This document shows, in pieces, positions 44,322 to 59,123 of a DNA stretch of 64,000 nt. The notes under the pieces are model-generated. The model was not told where the DNA came from, made no database searches, and saw only the letters and a program-made list of their open reading frames with translations. Source of the DNA: Candidatus Competibacteraceae bacterium (lineage in GTDB: Bacteria; Pseudomonadota; Gammaproteobacteria; Competibacterales; Competibacteraceae); contig JAPUDV010000073.1 in assembly GCA_027492875.1 (NCBI GenBank), forward strand, positions 1-64,000, given 5' to 3'. Numbering within the stretch: position 1 is the stretch's first letter; each line of letters starts with the position of its first letter. The position numbers were made by a program, and so were the translations under genes.

Positions 44322-44954
44322 TCACATCGGCTCGCTGGGCGACCGTCGCGAAAGTGCCCGGGCATGGCCGGCCTCCCGGCCGACGTCGAACGCGCGGGCG
44401 TTGATGTCCGCCAGTTTGGGCTTATAGGCGCGGAATCCCTCGACGATGCACGCCTTAAGCCCCTCGGCGGGGAAGGGCAGGTAGTCGCTGATCGCGCCCA
44501 GCATGATGGTGTTCACCAGCTTGGCGTTGCCCAGTTCCTCCGCGATGGCGCCGGCGTCGAAGGCATGAACCTCGATGCCAGCCCGGGCCAATTCGCCGAT
44601 AGGATCGGCGGGATAGTCGTACAAGCCGACCGATACCACCGGCGGCGCGAGGCGCAGGGTGTTGACCATGGCGACCCCGGTGGGGCGCAGGTGGGATAGC
44701 CAGCGCAACGCCTCGGCGGCTTCAAAGCCGATCAGCAAATCCGCCTCGCCGGGGTCGATCTGCGGCGAGTAGATCCTGGGACCGAAACGAAGGTGGGAAG
44801 AGACGACGCCGCCGCGCTGGGCCATGCCGGCGACTTCGGTCTTTTTGACATCGTAACCCTGCGCCAGGGCGGTGTGAGCCAGCATTTCGGCGGCGGTCAT
44901 CACGCCCTGACCGCCGATACCGACCACGAGGATGTTGGTGATACCGTCAAGCAT
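44322..44954 (-). CDS. iorB: Indolepyruvate:ferredoxin oxidoreductase, beta subunit
   Basis: ATG 44954 (MLDGITNILVVGIGGQGVMT) overlaps the iorA stop by 8 bp. The 210-residue gamma-domain protein has the VVGIGGQGVMTAAEMLAHTA motif and GYDVKKTEVAGMAQRGGVVS, typical of IorB and related 2-oxoacid:ferredoxin oxidoreductases. With IorA it oxidatively decarboxylates aryl-pyruvates to aryl-acetyl-CoA, reducing ferredoxin. livK follows by 62 bp. Confidence 0.93.
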   Translation of the reverse strand: MLDGITNILVVGIGGQGVMTAAEMLAHTALAQGYDVKKTEVAGMAQRGGVVSSHLRFGPRIYSPQIDPGEADLLIGFEAAEALRWLSHLRPTGVAMVNTLRLAPPVVSVGLYDYPADPIGELARAGIEVHAFDAGAIAEELGNAKLVNTIMLGAISDYLPFPAEGLKACIVEGFRAYKPKLADINARAFDVGREAGHARALSRRSPSEPM

Positions 44955-46809
44955 GGGAATGAATCCGAATGACGCGGTCTTGCGGCTGGACAATCGCTTC
45001 GGGGGCACAGGTTTCGACGCACATGTGGCAGCCGGTGCAGGCATTGGCGTCGATGCGGGCGAAGACCAGTTCCTTGCTCTTGCCGCTCTTGGCGGTCACG
45101 GTCTCGCGGTGAGAGACCGTGATGGCCGGGCAACCGAGGTCGATGCAGTTGCCGCAGCCGGTGCATCGGTCGTCGATGACTTCGTAGGGCCGGAACCGTT
45201 CGAAGCGGTCGGTCAGCGAGCAGGGGCGATTGGTGATGATGACCGAAGGTTCGTTCATCTTGGTTTCTTCCCGCACCAGCTTGACCATGGTGGGTAACTC
45301 GTAGGGATCGACCCTGCGGATGCGTTCCGGACGGACGCCGAGCGCTTCGGCCAGCTTGGCGAAATCGACCCGTGGGGTCGGCAGGCCGTGCAGATTCTGG
45401 CCGGTGCCGGGATTTTCCTGGCCGCCGGTCATGCCGACCGAACGATTGTCGAGCAGCAACACGGTGACGTTGCCGTGGTTATAGATCATGTTCAATAAGC
45501 CCTGCATGCCCATGTGCAGGAAGGTGGAGTCGCCGATGACCGCGACGACGCTCTTCTTTTCATCGGACTCGCCGCGCCCCTTGTCCATGCCGTGGGCCAT
45601 GCTCAGCGAGGCGCCCATGCAGGTGCAGGTATCCAGCGCGTTCCAGGGATGGCCAGCGCCGAGGGTGTAACAGCCGATGTCGCCGACGATGTTGAGATTG
45701 CGGATATGAGAGAGGGCGAAGTAGGGGCCGAGATGTGGGCAGGAGGCGCACATGGTTGGCGGGCGCGGGAAGACGGTCGATTGCGGGCGGGTCGGAACCT
45801 GGTAGGGTTCGCCCAGCAGAGGTTTGATCGCCGGGCGCAACACGCTGGGCGCCAGTTCGCCCCAGCGCGGCAGGATATCCTTGCCGCGCACCTCCAGACC
45901 GGCGGCGCGGATCTCGGTTTCCAGCAAGGGTTCGGTTTCCTCGACCACCACCAGGGTATCGACCTGGCCGGCGAAGGCGCGGATCTTTTCCAGCGGTGGC
46001 GGGCAACTGAAACCGAGTTTGAGCACGGGGGCGTTGGGGAAGCTCTCGCGGACGTGCATGAAGGCCGGCCCCGAGGTCACGAAACCGATCCGGCGGTCGC
46101 TGCCGGCGACCGAGAGGTTGAGATCGCTGGTTTCGCTCAGCGCCTGGAGTTGCCGCTCGCGCTGGTGCATCACCGGCAGGCGCGGCTTGGCGTTGGCCGG
46201 GGTCATCACCCAGCGCTGGGGATTTTTCTGGAAGCCGGCGGCGGGGTGTTCGGTCCGTTGGCCCGCGACCGTGACCATGGCCTTGACGTGGCAGACGCGG
46301 GTGGTCATGCGGACGATGACCGGGACCTCGTAGTGCTCGGAAAGATCGAAAGCCCGTTTGACCATGTCATAGGCTTCCTGGGAGTCCGCCGGCTCCAGCA
46401 CCGGCATGTGGCCGAAGCGGCCCCAGTAGCGGGAATCCTGTTCGTTCTGCGACGAGGACAGCCCGACATCGTCGGCCACCACGATCACCAGACCGCCGAC
46501 CACGCCGGCCAGCGACTGGGTCATGAAGGCATCCGAGGCGACGTTCATGCCGACGTGCTTCATGGCCGCCAAGGCCCGCGAGCCCGCCAGCGAAGCGCCG
46601 ATGGCGACTTCCACCGCCACTTTTTCGTTAACCGACCATTCCGAATAGATGTCTGGATACAGCGCGATGTTTTCCAGGATTTCGGTGGCGGGAGTACCCG
46701 GATAGGCGGCGGCGACGCGGACGCCGGCTTCCCAGGCGGCGCGCGCCACCGCTTCGTTGCCCGAGAGCAGATGACGGCTTTCGGCCTTGGCGTGAACCAC
46801 GGCATTCAT
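44947..46809 (-). CDS. iorA: Indolepyruvate:ferredoxin oxidoreductase, alpha subunit
   Basis: The 620-residue protein has an N-terminal pyrimidine-binding half (GNEAVARAAWEAGVRVAAAY, PGTPATEILE) and a thiamine-diphosphate-binding part (IGDSTFLHMGMQGLLNMIYN, LLDNRSVGMTGGQENPGTG). Two C-terminal 4Fe-4S motifs follow (CTGCGNCIDLGCPA and CTGCHMCVETCAPEA). The family converts indolepyruvate, phenylpyruvate and hydroxyphenylpyruvate to the aryl-acetyl-CoA plus CO2 and reduced ferredoxin. It heads the operon iorAB-livKHM. The enzyme is oxygen-sensitive in most species, pointing to anaerobic or micro-oxic use. Confidence 0.95.
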   Translation of the reverse strand: MNAVVHAKAESRHLLSGNEAVARAAWEAGVRVAAAYPGTPATEILENIALYPDIYSEWSVNEKVAVEVAIGASLAGSRALAAMKHVGMNVASDAFMTQSLAGVVGGLVIVVADDVGLSSSQNEQDSRYWGRFGHMPVLEPADSQEAYDMVKRAFDLSEHYEVPVIVRMTTRVCHVKAMVTVAGQRTEHPAAGFQKNPQRWVMTPANAKPRLPVMHQRERQLQALSETSDLNLSVAGSDRRIGFVTSGPAFMHVRESFPNAPVLKLGFSCPPPLEKIRAFAGQVDTLVVVEETEPLLETEIRAAGLEVRGKDILPRWGELAPSVLRPAIKPLLGEPYQVPTRPQSTVFPRPPTMCASCPHLGPYFALSHIRNLNIVGDIGCYTLGAGHPWNALDTCTCMGASLSMAHGMDKGRGESDEKKSVVAVIGDSTFLHMGMQGLLNMIYNHGNVTVLLLDNRSVGMTGGQENPGTGQNLHGLPTPRVDFAKLAEALGVRPERIRRVDPYELPTMVKLVREETKMNEPSVIITNRPCSLTDRFERFRPYEVIDDRCTGCGNCIDLGCPAITVSHRETVTAKSGKSKELVFARIDANACTGCHMCVETCAPEAIVQPQDRVIRIHSHA

Positions 46810-46926
46810 GATGTTGGAGGCCTCGCTGGTTTTGTCCGATACGGGAGGAATGCTTTATCCACCGATTGAAAATAAAACGATTTTAGTGGTTATTTCCAAT
46901 GATAAACAGGGAACGCGCCAGGAGGA

Positions 46927-47955
46927 CTACTCCGATTCAGGCGGAATTTTTGGGCCAGCCGGTGCCTGATGGCTCATTTCGAAGGTCTGCCGCAAGCGGT
47001 TTTGCGCATCCAGCGCCGTTCTTAGCTCATTGCGCAGGGCGTCGGTGGCTCGCGCCATGTCGCCGTAGCGGCTTTCGGCGATGGTCAGCGCGGCGCGGAC
47101 TTGCCGCAGTTCGGTATCCCGTACCCGCAAGCGCTCCTCGGCGATGGCCCGCGCGGCACGGGTATCGATATTCTCCCGGCGCTGGGTTTCCAGTTGTATG
47201 CGCCAGCCGGCTTCCCGGTTTTTCCACTCCTGACGTTCGGTCGCGAAGGCTTGACGTTCAGTCGCATGTTCGGCGCGGTCCTGATCGAAAAGATGCAGCA
47301 ATCGCGTCTCGTTGGTCTCGGCACGTTGCTGTGCCTCATCGATGCGCTGTTGGGCCTGGGTCTGCTGGTTGGTCATGTCGGCCCGCAATTGTTGCAACAC
47401 GGCCTCCATCTGGGCGATCCGGGCTTCGGTCTCGACCCGGATTTGCGCGGTGGCCTCGATCGCGGCCCGGGCGCGTTGTTCGGCGGCCGCAATCGCGGTT
47501 TCCGCCGCTGCGCGCCGTTCCTGTTCCACCAGCAGTCGATCGGCGAGCTGGCGCGCGGACAAGGTGGCGGCATCGAGCTGGCGGCTCAAATCATCGGCGG
47601 TGGCCTGCGTTTGTTGCTGGCTGGCAACGGCGGCATCGCGAGTCTGTTCGGCGACGGTCACGGCTTGAGTTGCCACCGCGCGCTGTTCCTCGAAGGCAGC
47701 CTCGGCCTGTTGCACCGCAATTTTCCAAAATGGTTTCAGCGCCGTCATTACGGTTTCTGGAACGGTGGGAGGCAGAACCGCCTTGGGCGACTCGGCCAGT
47801 CGTTGCTGCCACTGTTTGAGATGCTCGCTGATGGTGGTGTTGCTGCCGGTGCCGAGCACTTCGCGCACGCGCTGGATGGTGGGATTGAGACCGCGACCGA
47901 GCAGGGTCTCGGCGGCCTCCTGGACGTCTTCGTAGCGGATTCCAGAACGGGCCAT
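46927..47955 (-). CDS. KfrA-type DNA-binding coiled-coil protein
   Basis: ATG 47955 (MARSGIRYEDVQEAAETLLG) is chosen because GGAG lies about 9 bp upstream; an alternative ATG lies at 47970. The product is about 342 residues. The N-terminal KfrA domain carries a predicted helix-turn-helix (NPTIQRVREVLGTGSNTTIS). A long Ala/Gln/Glu-rich coiled coil runs from about residue 80 to 320. Plasmid KfrA proteins bind palindromic operators, repress themselves and help partitioning. Chromosomal copies are often next to integrases, as here. It is divergent from the recombinase across 223 bp of AT-rich DNA. Confidence 0.85.
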   Translation of the reverse strand: MARSGIRYEDVQEAAETLLGRGLNPTIQRVREVLGTGSNTTISEHLKQWQQRLAESPKAVLPPTVPETVMTALKPFWKIAVQQAEAAFEEQRAVATQAVTVAEQTRDAAVASQQQTQATADDLSRQLDAATLSARQLADRLLVEQERRAAAETAIAAAEQRARAAIEATAQIRVETEARIAQMEAVLQQLRADMTNQQTQAQQRIDEAQQRAETNETRLLHLFDQDRAEHATERQAFATERQEWKNREAGWRIQLETQRRENIDTRAARAIAEERLRVRDTELRQVRAALTIAESRYGDMARATDALRNELRTALDAQNRLRQTFEMSHQAPAGPKIPPESE

Positions 47956-48020
47956 GAGGCGGAACTCCATGGAGGTTAAGGATTTCTGTAAAAGTGATGT
48001 TTCTTTTAACATTATTACAT

Positions 48021-48082
48021 AATACGTATTTTACAGCAATATTTAGGGCAAAAATTCATGATTATCCTTATAGTCATGAATT
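48021..48082. promoter_or_regulatory. Palindromic operator-like sites between kfrA-like and integrase genes
   Basis: In the AT-rich 47956-48178 interval there is a perfect 10-bp palindrome AATACGTATT (48021-48030) and a 9-bp inverted repeat AATTCATGA (48053-48061) / TCATGAATT (48074-48082) with a 12-bp spacer. Candidates are KfrA operators controlling both divergent genes, or the recombination core of the tyrosine recombinase. No promoter elements are assigned with confidence. Confidence 0.6.
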
Positions 48083-48178
48083 ACAAAATGGGGATTACCA
48101 GCGCTCAAACCGCCCTGGTTTAACTCGGATATACTACGACGATCTTCCCCGTCAGCCTCTGGAACCGGAATCGGGTTT

Positions 48179-49345
48179 ATGATCGACGCGACCGCCATGC
48201 TCATTCCATCCGACGCGCCCTTGCCGCTGGAACGCTTGCGGCTACCGGTCGCGCTCGACGGTCGCGCCGGCGATAATCGAGCGGGTCCGGATGTCGTTTG
48301 TCAGTTGACCGCCGGTAACGATCTCGAAGCGATCCAGGCTTGGCTGGCCGAGTTTCACGACTCGCCGCAGACCTTGCGCAACTACCGCAAGGAAGCCGAA
48401 CGCCTGCTGTTGTGGGCTTTGCTGGAACGTGGCAAGCCGTTGTCTGGCCTGACCCGTGAGGACTGCCTGCTTTACGAAGCGTTTCTGGCCGATCCGCAAC
48501 CGCGCGAGCGCTGGCGCGGAACCAAGGCGCCGCGTTTCAGCCCTCGCTGGCGGCCGTTTCTGGGGCCGTTGAGTCCAGCCAGCCGCAAACTGGCGATGCT
48601 GATTATCAATGCCCTGTTCAGTTACCTGGTCAAGGCCGGTTACCTGGCCGGAAATCCGTTGGCGCTGGCCCGGCGTCGCACTCGCGGTCTCCAACCCTTG
48701 CGTCAGGTGGAACGATTCCTCGAACACGATCAGTGGCAAGCCTTGCTGGCCGCCGTCGAGGCCTTGCCCCGGGATAGCGAACGCGATTGCCAGCATTGCG
48801 CAAGGGCCAGATATCTGGTCGCCTTGCTCTATCTGCTCGGTCCACGGGTCGGCGAAGTCGCCAGCCACACCATGGGCAGTTTTACCCGGATTCGTGATCG
48901 TTGGTGGTGGCGTGTGGTCGGCAAGGGCCGCAAGGAAGCCCAGGTGCCGGTCAACCAGGATATGCTGGACGCGCTGAGCGAATACCGGCGTTTTCACGGC
49001 CTGCCGCCATTGCCAGCGCCCGCCGAACCCACCCCGCTCGTGTTGAATTTAAAAGGCACCGCCGGCATCGGCGATAATATGATCTACCGCATTATCAAGG
49101 ATTTGGTTGCACGGGCAGCGGTTCGGTTGGAGGCGGACGATCCCCACCAGGCCGAGAAATTGCGACGGGCGTCCACTCACTGGTTCCGCCACACCAGCAT
49201 CACCCACCAGGCAGACGCCGGTATCGATCTCCGCCACTTGCAGCGCAACGCCCGTCACGCCAGGCTCGACACCACCGGTCTCTACCTGCATGCCGAGGAA
49301 AAGGAATGGCATGAAGCGATGGAGCGCCACCGACTTAAGGAATAA
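48179..49345 (+). CDS. Tyrosine recombinase/integrase
   Basis: The 388-residue protein has an N-terminal core-binding SAM-like domain ([33 protein letters not shown]). The catalytic domain has the complete set: Arg223 in [10 protein letters not shown], Lys249 in [10 protein letters not shown], His334 and Arg337 in [10 protein letters not shown], His360, and Tyr369 in [19 protein letters not shown]. All residues being intact suggests an active enzyme. It is longer than XerC/XerD (about 300) owing to a long N-terminus and an insert near residues 110-130. It is paired with the divergent kfrA-like gene. No att repeats or cargo were found beside it. gltB follows by 208 bp. Confidence 0.92.
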   Translation: MIDATAMLIPSDAPLPLERLRLPVALDGRAGDNRAGPDVVCQLTAGNDLEAIQAWLAEFHDSPQTLRNYRKEAERLLLWALLERGKPLSGLTREDCLLYEAFLADPQPRERWRGTKAPRFSPRWRPFLGPLSPASRKLAMLIINALFSYLVKAGYLAGNPLALARRRTRGLQPLRQVERFLEHDQWQALLAAVEALPRDSERDCQHCARARYLVALLYLLGPRVGEVASHTMGSFTRIRDRWWWRVVGKGRKEAQVPVNQDMLDALSEYRRFHGLPPLPAPAEPTPLVLNLKGTAGIGDNMIYRIIKDLVARAAVRLEADDPHQAEKLRRASTHWFRHTSITHQADAGIDLRHLQRNARHARLDTTGLYLHAEEKEWHEAMERHRLKE

Positions 49346-49553
49346 GGGGATTCGGGTTCGGGCATGCCAGAAATGCGGGCGCGGTTTATCTTCACCAGCC
49401 CCGACACTCCGGCATGGCAGTTGCGCGGCCAAAAATCCGATCATACTATTGCCCGTCGCTGCCAAACTTGCCGGCTGGCGTGCTTATCCGCGCTGGGCGC
49501 GTGGAATTTTTCCGTGGGGACGCCACCCTCCGACCGTGATCGAGGAATGCCTA

Positions 49554-54206
<4,653 letters not shown>

Positions 54207-54210
54207 GATT

Positions 54211-55647
54211 ATGGGTAAGCCAACCGGTTTTCTGGAAATCACCCGTCACGATCACGGCTACGCCCCGGTCGAGGAACGGGTCAAGCACTTCCGCGACTTT
54301 GTGGTTCCCCTGCAGGAACCGCGGGTGCGCGAACAGGCCGCGCGCTGCATGGACTGCGGCATCCCCTATTGCCACAACGGTTGTCCGGTCAACAACATCA
54401 TCCCCGACTGGAACGATCTGGTATATCGCGGCAACTGGCGCGAGGCTTTGGACGTTCTGCACTCCACCAACAACTTCCCGGAATTTACCGGGCGGATCTG
54501 TCCGGCCCCCTGCGAGGCGTCCTGCACCCTGAACTTCAACGATCAGCCGGTGACGATCAAGGACATCGAATGCGCCATCATCGACAAGGGTTGGGCCGAA
54601 GGTTGGGTGGCGCCACAGATTCCCGCGCATCGCACCGGCAAGCGCGTGGCCGTGGTCGGCTCCGGTCCCGCTGGATTGGCCTGCGCCCAGCAACTGGCGC
54701 GGGCAGGTCACGGCGTGGTGGTGTTCGAGAAAAGCGACCGCATCGGTGGCCTGCTGCGCTACGGCATCCCCGACTTCAAGCTGGAAACCGCGATGATCGA
54801 CCGCCGGCTGGCACAGATGCAGGCCGAGGGCGTGGAGTTCCGCCCCAACAACCACGTGGGGGCCGATATCGCGGCCCGTCAATTGCTGGCCGAGTTTGAT
54901 GCCCTGGTTCTAACCGGCGGTGCGGAGCAGCCGCGCGATCTGACCGTGCCAGGCCGCGAGCTGGGGGGCATTCATTACGCCATGGATTTCCTCACCCAGC
55001 AAAACCGCCGGGTCGCGGGCCAAAAACTCGCTGATGAGGACATCCTCGCCAGTGGTAAGGACGTGGTGGTGATCGGGGGTGGCGACACGGGTTCCGACTG
55101 TGTCGGCACCTCGATCCGGCAGGGCGCGCGCTCGGTGACCCAACTGGAGATCATGCCCAAGCCGCCCCTGCACGAAAACAAACTGCTGACTTGGCCGAAC
55201 TGGCCGCTGAAGCTGCGCACGTCCAGCTCTCAAGAAGAAGGTTGCGAGCGGGACTGGTCGATCGCCACCCAGTGCTTCATTGGTCGGGACGGACAGGTGA
55301 GCGCCATCAAGCTGGTCCGGTTGGAATGGCGGCCGGTTGATGGCCGGCAGGCCATGGTGGAAGTACCCGGCAGCGAGTTCGAAATCCCGGCCGAACTGGT
55401 GCTGCTGGCCATGGGTTTCGTTCACCCGATCCACGAAGGCATGTTGCAGGAACTGAGCGTGGCCTTGGATCCACGGGGCAATGTCCGCGCCGACACCCAC
55501 GGCTACCAGACCTCGCTGAACAAGGTGTTCAGCGCCGGCGACATGCGGCGCGGCCAATCTCTGGTGGTCTGGGCGATCCGCGAAGGCCGACAGTGCGCTC
55601 GGGCGGTGGACGAGTATTTGATGGGTAGATCGGATTTACCGCGTTGA
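54211..55647 (+). CDS. gltD: Glutamate synthase small subunit
   Basis: ATG 54211 ([20 protein letters not shown]) gives 478 residues. The N-terminal 4Fe-4S motifs are [17 protein letters not shown] and CPAPCEASC. An FAD-binding [20 protein letters not shown] and an NADPH-binding [20 protein letters not shown] follow, with [18 protein letters not shown] near the end. It supplies electrons from NADPH to GltB. The gene pair ends in a long inverted repeat. Confidence 0.96.
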   Translation: MGKPTGFLEITRHDHGYAPVEERVKHFRDFVVPLQEPRVREQAARCMDCGIPYCHNGCPVNNIIPDWNDLVYRGNWREALDVLHSTNNFPEFTGRICPAPCEASCTLNFNDQPVTIKDIECAIIDKGWAEGWVAPQIPAHRTGKRVAVVGSGPAGLACAQQLARAGHGVVVFEKSDRIGGLLRYGIPDFKLETAMIDRRLAQMQAEGVEFRPNNHVGADIAARQLLAEFDALVLTGGAEQPRDLTVPGRELGGIHYAMDFLTQQNRRVAGQKLADEDILASGKDVVVIGGGDTGSDCVGTSIRQGARSVTQLEIMPKPPLHENKLLTWPNWPLKLRTSSSQEEGCERDWSIATQCFIGRDGQVSAIKLVRLEWRPVDGRQAMVEVPGSEFEIPAELVLLAMGFVHPIHEGMLQELSVALDPRGNVRADTHGYQTSLNKVFSAGDMRRGQSLVVWAIREGRQCARAVDEYLMGRSDLPR

Positions 55648-55653
55648 AAAAGG

Positions 55654-55689
55654 GAACAGGGGACAGAGATAAGAACCTGTCCCCTGTTC
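55654..55689. terminator. Bidirectional hairpin between gltD and thiM
   Basis: GAACAGGGGACAG (55654-55666) and CTGTCCCCTGTTC (55677-55689) form a perfect 13-bp stem around a 10-nt loop. It lies between two convergent genes (gltD, thiM). Sequences of this AGGGGACAG kind are dispersed in many proteobacterial genomes, so it may be a small mobile palindrome serving as terminator. Confidence 0.6.
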
Positions 55690-55705
55690 TGGTCCCCCGC
55701 CTCTT

Positions 55706-56506
55706 CTAACTGGCGACTCGCGCCCGCTCGGTCAACAGCGTTTCATCCAGCGCATACAGCGTATCCAGTAGCTCTACCTGCAAGCTCCCCGGCCCCCGTG
55801 CCCGCTCCGCCGCAAGCTCCCCGGCCAGACCGAACACCGCCAGCGCCGCTGCGGTGGCCGCCAACGCATCGGATTCCACCGCCAGGAACGCGCCGATCAC
55901 CGCCGTCGCCGAACAACCCAGTCCGGTAACCCGCGTCATTAGCGGATGGCCGTTGTGGATTTCCACGACCCGCGAGCCATCGGTCACATAATCCACCGCC
56001 CCGGTGACCGCGATCACCGCCCCGCTGTTCTCGGCCAATTGCCGTGCCGCATCCAGCGCTGATTCCGAACCGTGCAGGCTATCGACCCCCCTGCCCCGCC
56101 CGGCCCGCGCTGGGTGCGCCAAGGTCAAAATTTCCGAACCGTTGCCCCGAACAACGCTGGGTCCCAGCCGTATCAGGGCATCCGCCGCCGCTTGCCGGTA
56201 TGGAGTGGCCCCTGCCCCCACCGGATCGAGCACCCACGGTACGCCCGCCGCTTTCGCTCGAATCGCCGCCAGCTTGCAAGCCGCGATTTGTTCCGAATAC
56301 AGCGTGCCAATATTGATCACCAACGCCTGGCTGAGCACAACGAAATCTTCCACCTCATCGCTGGAATGCACCATCGCCGGCGAGGCACCCAGCGCCAGCA
56401 GTGCATTTGCGCTGCTGTTCATCACTACGAAATTGGTGAGGTTGTGAACCACAGGCTGCCGCTCGCGAATGGCGTGCAGCAAGTTCCAAATTTTGTCGGC
56501 GGTCAT
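55706..56506 (-). CDS. thiM: Hydroxyethylthiazole kinase
   Basis: The 266-residue protein has ThiM signatures: [20 protein letters not shown] at the N-terminus, [31 protein letters not shown], and the anion-hole [17 protein letters not shown]. It phosphorylates 4-methyl-5-hydroxyethylthiazole for thiamine salvage. No other thi gene and no TPP riboswitch were seen nearby. It is the last gene of a minus-strand set glgC-malQ-guaC-thiM, 12 bp after guaC. Confidence 0.94.
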   Translation of the reverse strand: MTADKIWNLLHAIRERQPVVHNLTNFVVMNSSANALLALGASPAMVHSSDEVEDFVVLSQALVINIGTLYSEQIAACKLAAIRAKAAGVPWVLDPVGAGATPYRQAAADALIRLGPSVVRGNGSEILTLAHPARAGRGRGVDSLHGSESALDAARQLAENSGAVIAVTGAVDYVTDGSRVVEIHNGHPLMTRVTGLGCSATAVIGAFLAVESDALAATAAALAVFGLAGELAAERARGPGSLQVELLDTLYALDETLLTERARVAS

Positions 56507-56518
56507 GGAGATCGAACT

Positions 56519-57574
56519 CTAGGCATCGAAAACCGGATTATGTTGTTCCGTCACCCGCACGAAAGTGGTGCGCTTGCTCAGTTCCTTGAGTTGGCTGGCG
56601 CCGACATAGGTGCAAGCGGAACGCAGCCCGCCCAAAATATCCTTGATCGTTTCCTCCACCGGCCCCCGGTACGGAACGATCACGCTCTTGCCCTCCGATG
56701 TGCGGTAATCGGCGACCCCACCGCTGTATTTTTCCATGGCTGTTTTCGAACTCATGCCGTAGAACCGCACCCGGCGATGTCCGTCCTGCTCTTGCAGGAT
56801 TTCTCCGCCGCCCTCATCGTGCCCCGCCAGCATCCCGCCCAGCATGACGAAATCCGCTCCCGCGCCAAGCGCCTTGGCTACATCGCCGGGGCAGGTGCAG
56901 CCACCGTCCGAAATGATGTGTCCGGATAGTCCGTGCGCGGCGTCGGCGCACTCGATGATCGCCGACAATTGCGGGTAGCCCACCCCGGCTTTGATCCGCG
57001 TGGTGCACACCGAGCCTGGCCCGATGCCGACCTTGACGATGTCGGCGCCGGACAGCAGCAGTTGCTCCACCATCTCTCCGGTAACCACGTTGCCCGCGAT
57101 AATGATTTTTTGCGGATGTCGCGCCCGCACCTCGCCGATCCGGGCCACGAAATCCTCCGAATAACCGTTCGCCACATCCATGCAGATAAAGGCCAACTCC
57201 GGGTGACGTTCCATGATGCGATTTAATCTGTCGAGATCGTCGTCCGAGATGCCGGTGCTGACCGCCACGTTGCCCAACAGGTGGCTCTCGTCCGTGGCCT
57301 TCAGTTGCGCGGCGAACGCTTCCCATTCCACTGGCGCATGGTGCTTATGCACGGCTGCGAACAGGCGACGTCGGGCCAGCGCCGCCGCCATGGCGAACGT
57401 GCCGACGGTATCCATGTTCGCGGCCATGAGTGGGATTCCGCTCCAACTTTGGTCCGTGTGCCGGAATTTGAAGGTGCGTTCGAGCCGCACATGGCTGCGG
57501 CTGTTCAGCGTCGAACGCTTGGGCCGGATCAATACATCCTTGAAACCCAGCTTCAAGCCGGCTTCGATGCGCAT
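56519..57574 (-). CDS. guaC: GMP reductase
   Basis: The 351-residue protein is in the IMPDH/GMPR family without CBS domains. Motifs are [60 protein letters not shown] (catalytic Cys), [20 protein letters not shown] and [20 protein letters not shown]. It reduces GMP to IMP with NADPH, linking guanine to adenine nucleotides. The ATG directly adjoins the malQ stop (0 bp). Confidence 0.94.
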   Translation of the reverse strand: MRIEAGLKLGFKDVLIRPKRSTLNSRSHVRLERTFKFRHTDQSWSGIPLMAANMDTVGTFAMAAALARRRLFAAVHKHHAPVEWEAFAAQLKATDESHLLGNVAVSTGISDDDLDRLNRIMERHPELAFICMDVANGYSEDFVARIGEVRARHPQKIIIAGNVVTGEMVEQLLLSGADIVKVGIGPGSVCTTRIKAGVGYPQLSAIIECADAAHGLSGHIISDGGCTCPGDVAKALGAGADFVMLGGMLAGHDEGGGEILQEQDGHRRVRFYGMSSKTAMEKYSGGVADYRTSEGKSVIVPYRGPVEETIKDILGGLRSACTYVGASQLKELSKRTTFVRVTEQHNPVFDA

Positions 57575-59050
57575 TCAGATGCGTCCGTACAGGTGCATGA
57601 GATGCTGGTAATGGTCGGCCACATCCGATGCGAGTTGTTCCCAGCGGAACCGCCAGACCCAATTGCCGTTCGGCACACCGGGCCGGTTCATCCGATCCTC
57701 GCTGCCCAATCCCAGTAAATCCTGCATCGGGATCACCGCCAGCCGCGCCACGGAAGCAAATACCGTTCGCACCAGCAACTCCGGCATCCGCTCCGGGCCG
57801 CCGCCCAAGTAACCGAACAGATGCGCCCGAGTCGGCTCGTCCAGTTGGTGGAACCAGCCCACGGTGGTGTCGTTATCGTGGGTGCCGGTGTAAGCCACCG
57901 CATTGACGACATGATTGTGTGGCAGGTAAGGGTTGTCGGCCCCGCCGCCGAAGGCGAAATGCAGCACCTTCATGCCCGGCAGACCGTGGGTGTCGCGCAG
58001 GGCCTCGACCTCCGGAGTAATGATACCCAGATCCTCCGCAACCAGCGGCAGCCGGCCGAATTCTTCCTGCAAGGCTTCGAACAGTTCGTGACCGGGTGCT
58101 TGCCGCCAGCAGCCGTTGACGGCCGTCTCGGCGGTTGCCGGTATCTCCCAATACGATTCCAGGCCACGGAAATGGTCGATGCGCAACAGATCGAACTGGG
58201 TAAGTTGCGTGCGAACCCGCTCCTTCCACCATAAAAACCCGTCGGCGCGCATCCGATCCCAAGCGTAGTGCGGGTTGCCCCAAAGCTGGCCGGTAGCGGA
58301 AAAGTAATCGGGCGGCACCCCGGCGACGACTTTTCGCCGCCCTTCGCTATCCAGTTGAAAAGCGTCGCGCCGTGCCCACACATCGGCGCTGTCGTAGCCG
58401 ACAAACAGCGGAATATCGCCGAAGATCAGGATACCGCGGTCATTGGCGAAACGTTTGAGGGATTCCCATTGCCGGTAAAACAGGAATTGTTCGAACTTGC
58501 ACTGTTCGAAGGCAACCTCGTACTGTTGCTGCGCCGTCGCCAACGCTTTTGCATGGCGGTCGCGCAGTTCGATGGGCCAGTCGAACCAGGCGTACTGCTG
58601 GTGGGCCGCGCGGATGGCCTGATAGAGCGCATAGTCATCCAGCCAATATTCGTGCTGGCGCTGAAACACGGCGTAGGCATCCCGCTCGGCGGCGCCGTGT
58701 CGCTGAAAACCTTGATGGGCTTCGCTCAATCGCCGCTGGCGGTAGCTCCAGTCGTCCTCATTCGCTTGCGGCCCTTGATCCGCTTGCAGCCAGCCCGCCT
58801 CAACCAGTGGTTCGAGCGCGATCAGCCGTGGGTTCCCGGCATGGACCGACTGTGCCGAGTACGGGGAAAGATCATCGTGGGGCGGTCCCAGCGGCAGTGT
58901 CTGCCAGACGGTAAAGCCGCAAGCGGCCATGAATTCGATGAAGCGATAAGCATTGGGTCCCAGATCGCCGTTGCCGTGGCCTCCGGGTAGCGAAGTCGGA
59001 TGCAATAGTAAACCCGCGCGCCGCCGGTCGAGTGGCGAATCCTGATTCAT
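57575..59050 (-). CDS. malQ: 4-alpha-Glucanotransferase
   Basis: The 491-residue GH77 enzyme has RRAGLLLHPTSLPGGHGNGD, QTLPLGPPHDDLSPYSAQSV, the nucleophile region LLRIDHFRGLESYWEIP, acid region VAEDLGIITPEVEALRD and YTGTHDNDTTVGWFHQL. It moves glucan chains between maltodextrins, recycling the short chains from glycogen breakdown. It lies between glgC (73 bp upstream) and guaC. The length is standard for the short bacterial form. Confidence 0.95.
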   Translation of the reverse strand: MNQDSPLDRRRAGLLLHPTSLPGGHGNGDLGPNAYRFIEFMAACGFTVWQTLPLGPPHDDLSPYSAQSVHAGNPRLIALEPLVEAGWLQADQGPQANEDDWSYRQRRLSEAHQGFQRHGAAERDAYAVFQRQHEYWLDDYALYQAIRAAHQQYAWFDWPIELRDRHAKALATAQQQYEVAFEQCKFEQFLFYRQWESLKRFANDRGILIFGDIPLFVGYDSADVWARRDAFQLDSEGRRKVVAGVPPDYFSATGQLWGNPHYAWDRMRADGFLWWKERVRTQLTQFDLLRIDHFRGLESYWEIPATAETAVNGCWRQAPGHELFEALQEEFGRLPLVAEDLGIITPEVEALRDTHGLPGMKVLHFAFGGGADNPYLPHNHVVNAVAYTGTHDNDTTVGWFHQLDEPTRAHLFGYLGGGPERMPELLVRTVFASVARLAVIPMQDLLGLGSEDRMNRPGVPNGNWVWRFRWEQLASDVADHYQHLMHLYGRI

Positions 59051-59123
59051 GGCTGGTAAGCTCCTTGGATTGAAAAAATTGGCTTGGAAGGAAGCAAGCG
59101 GAGAGAGACGGCGGCGGCCCGGA

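Noticed and set aside
46927-49345. Prophage or integrative element boundary at the integrase
   Set aside because: No phage structural, replication or conjugation genes, no tRNA target and no flanking direct repeat are visible nearby, so I do not call an element.
49107-49553. N-terminal extension of gltB
   Set aside because: It overlaps the integrase gene out of frame; the glutaminase propeptide and Cys23 start properly from ATG 49554.
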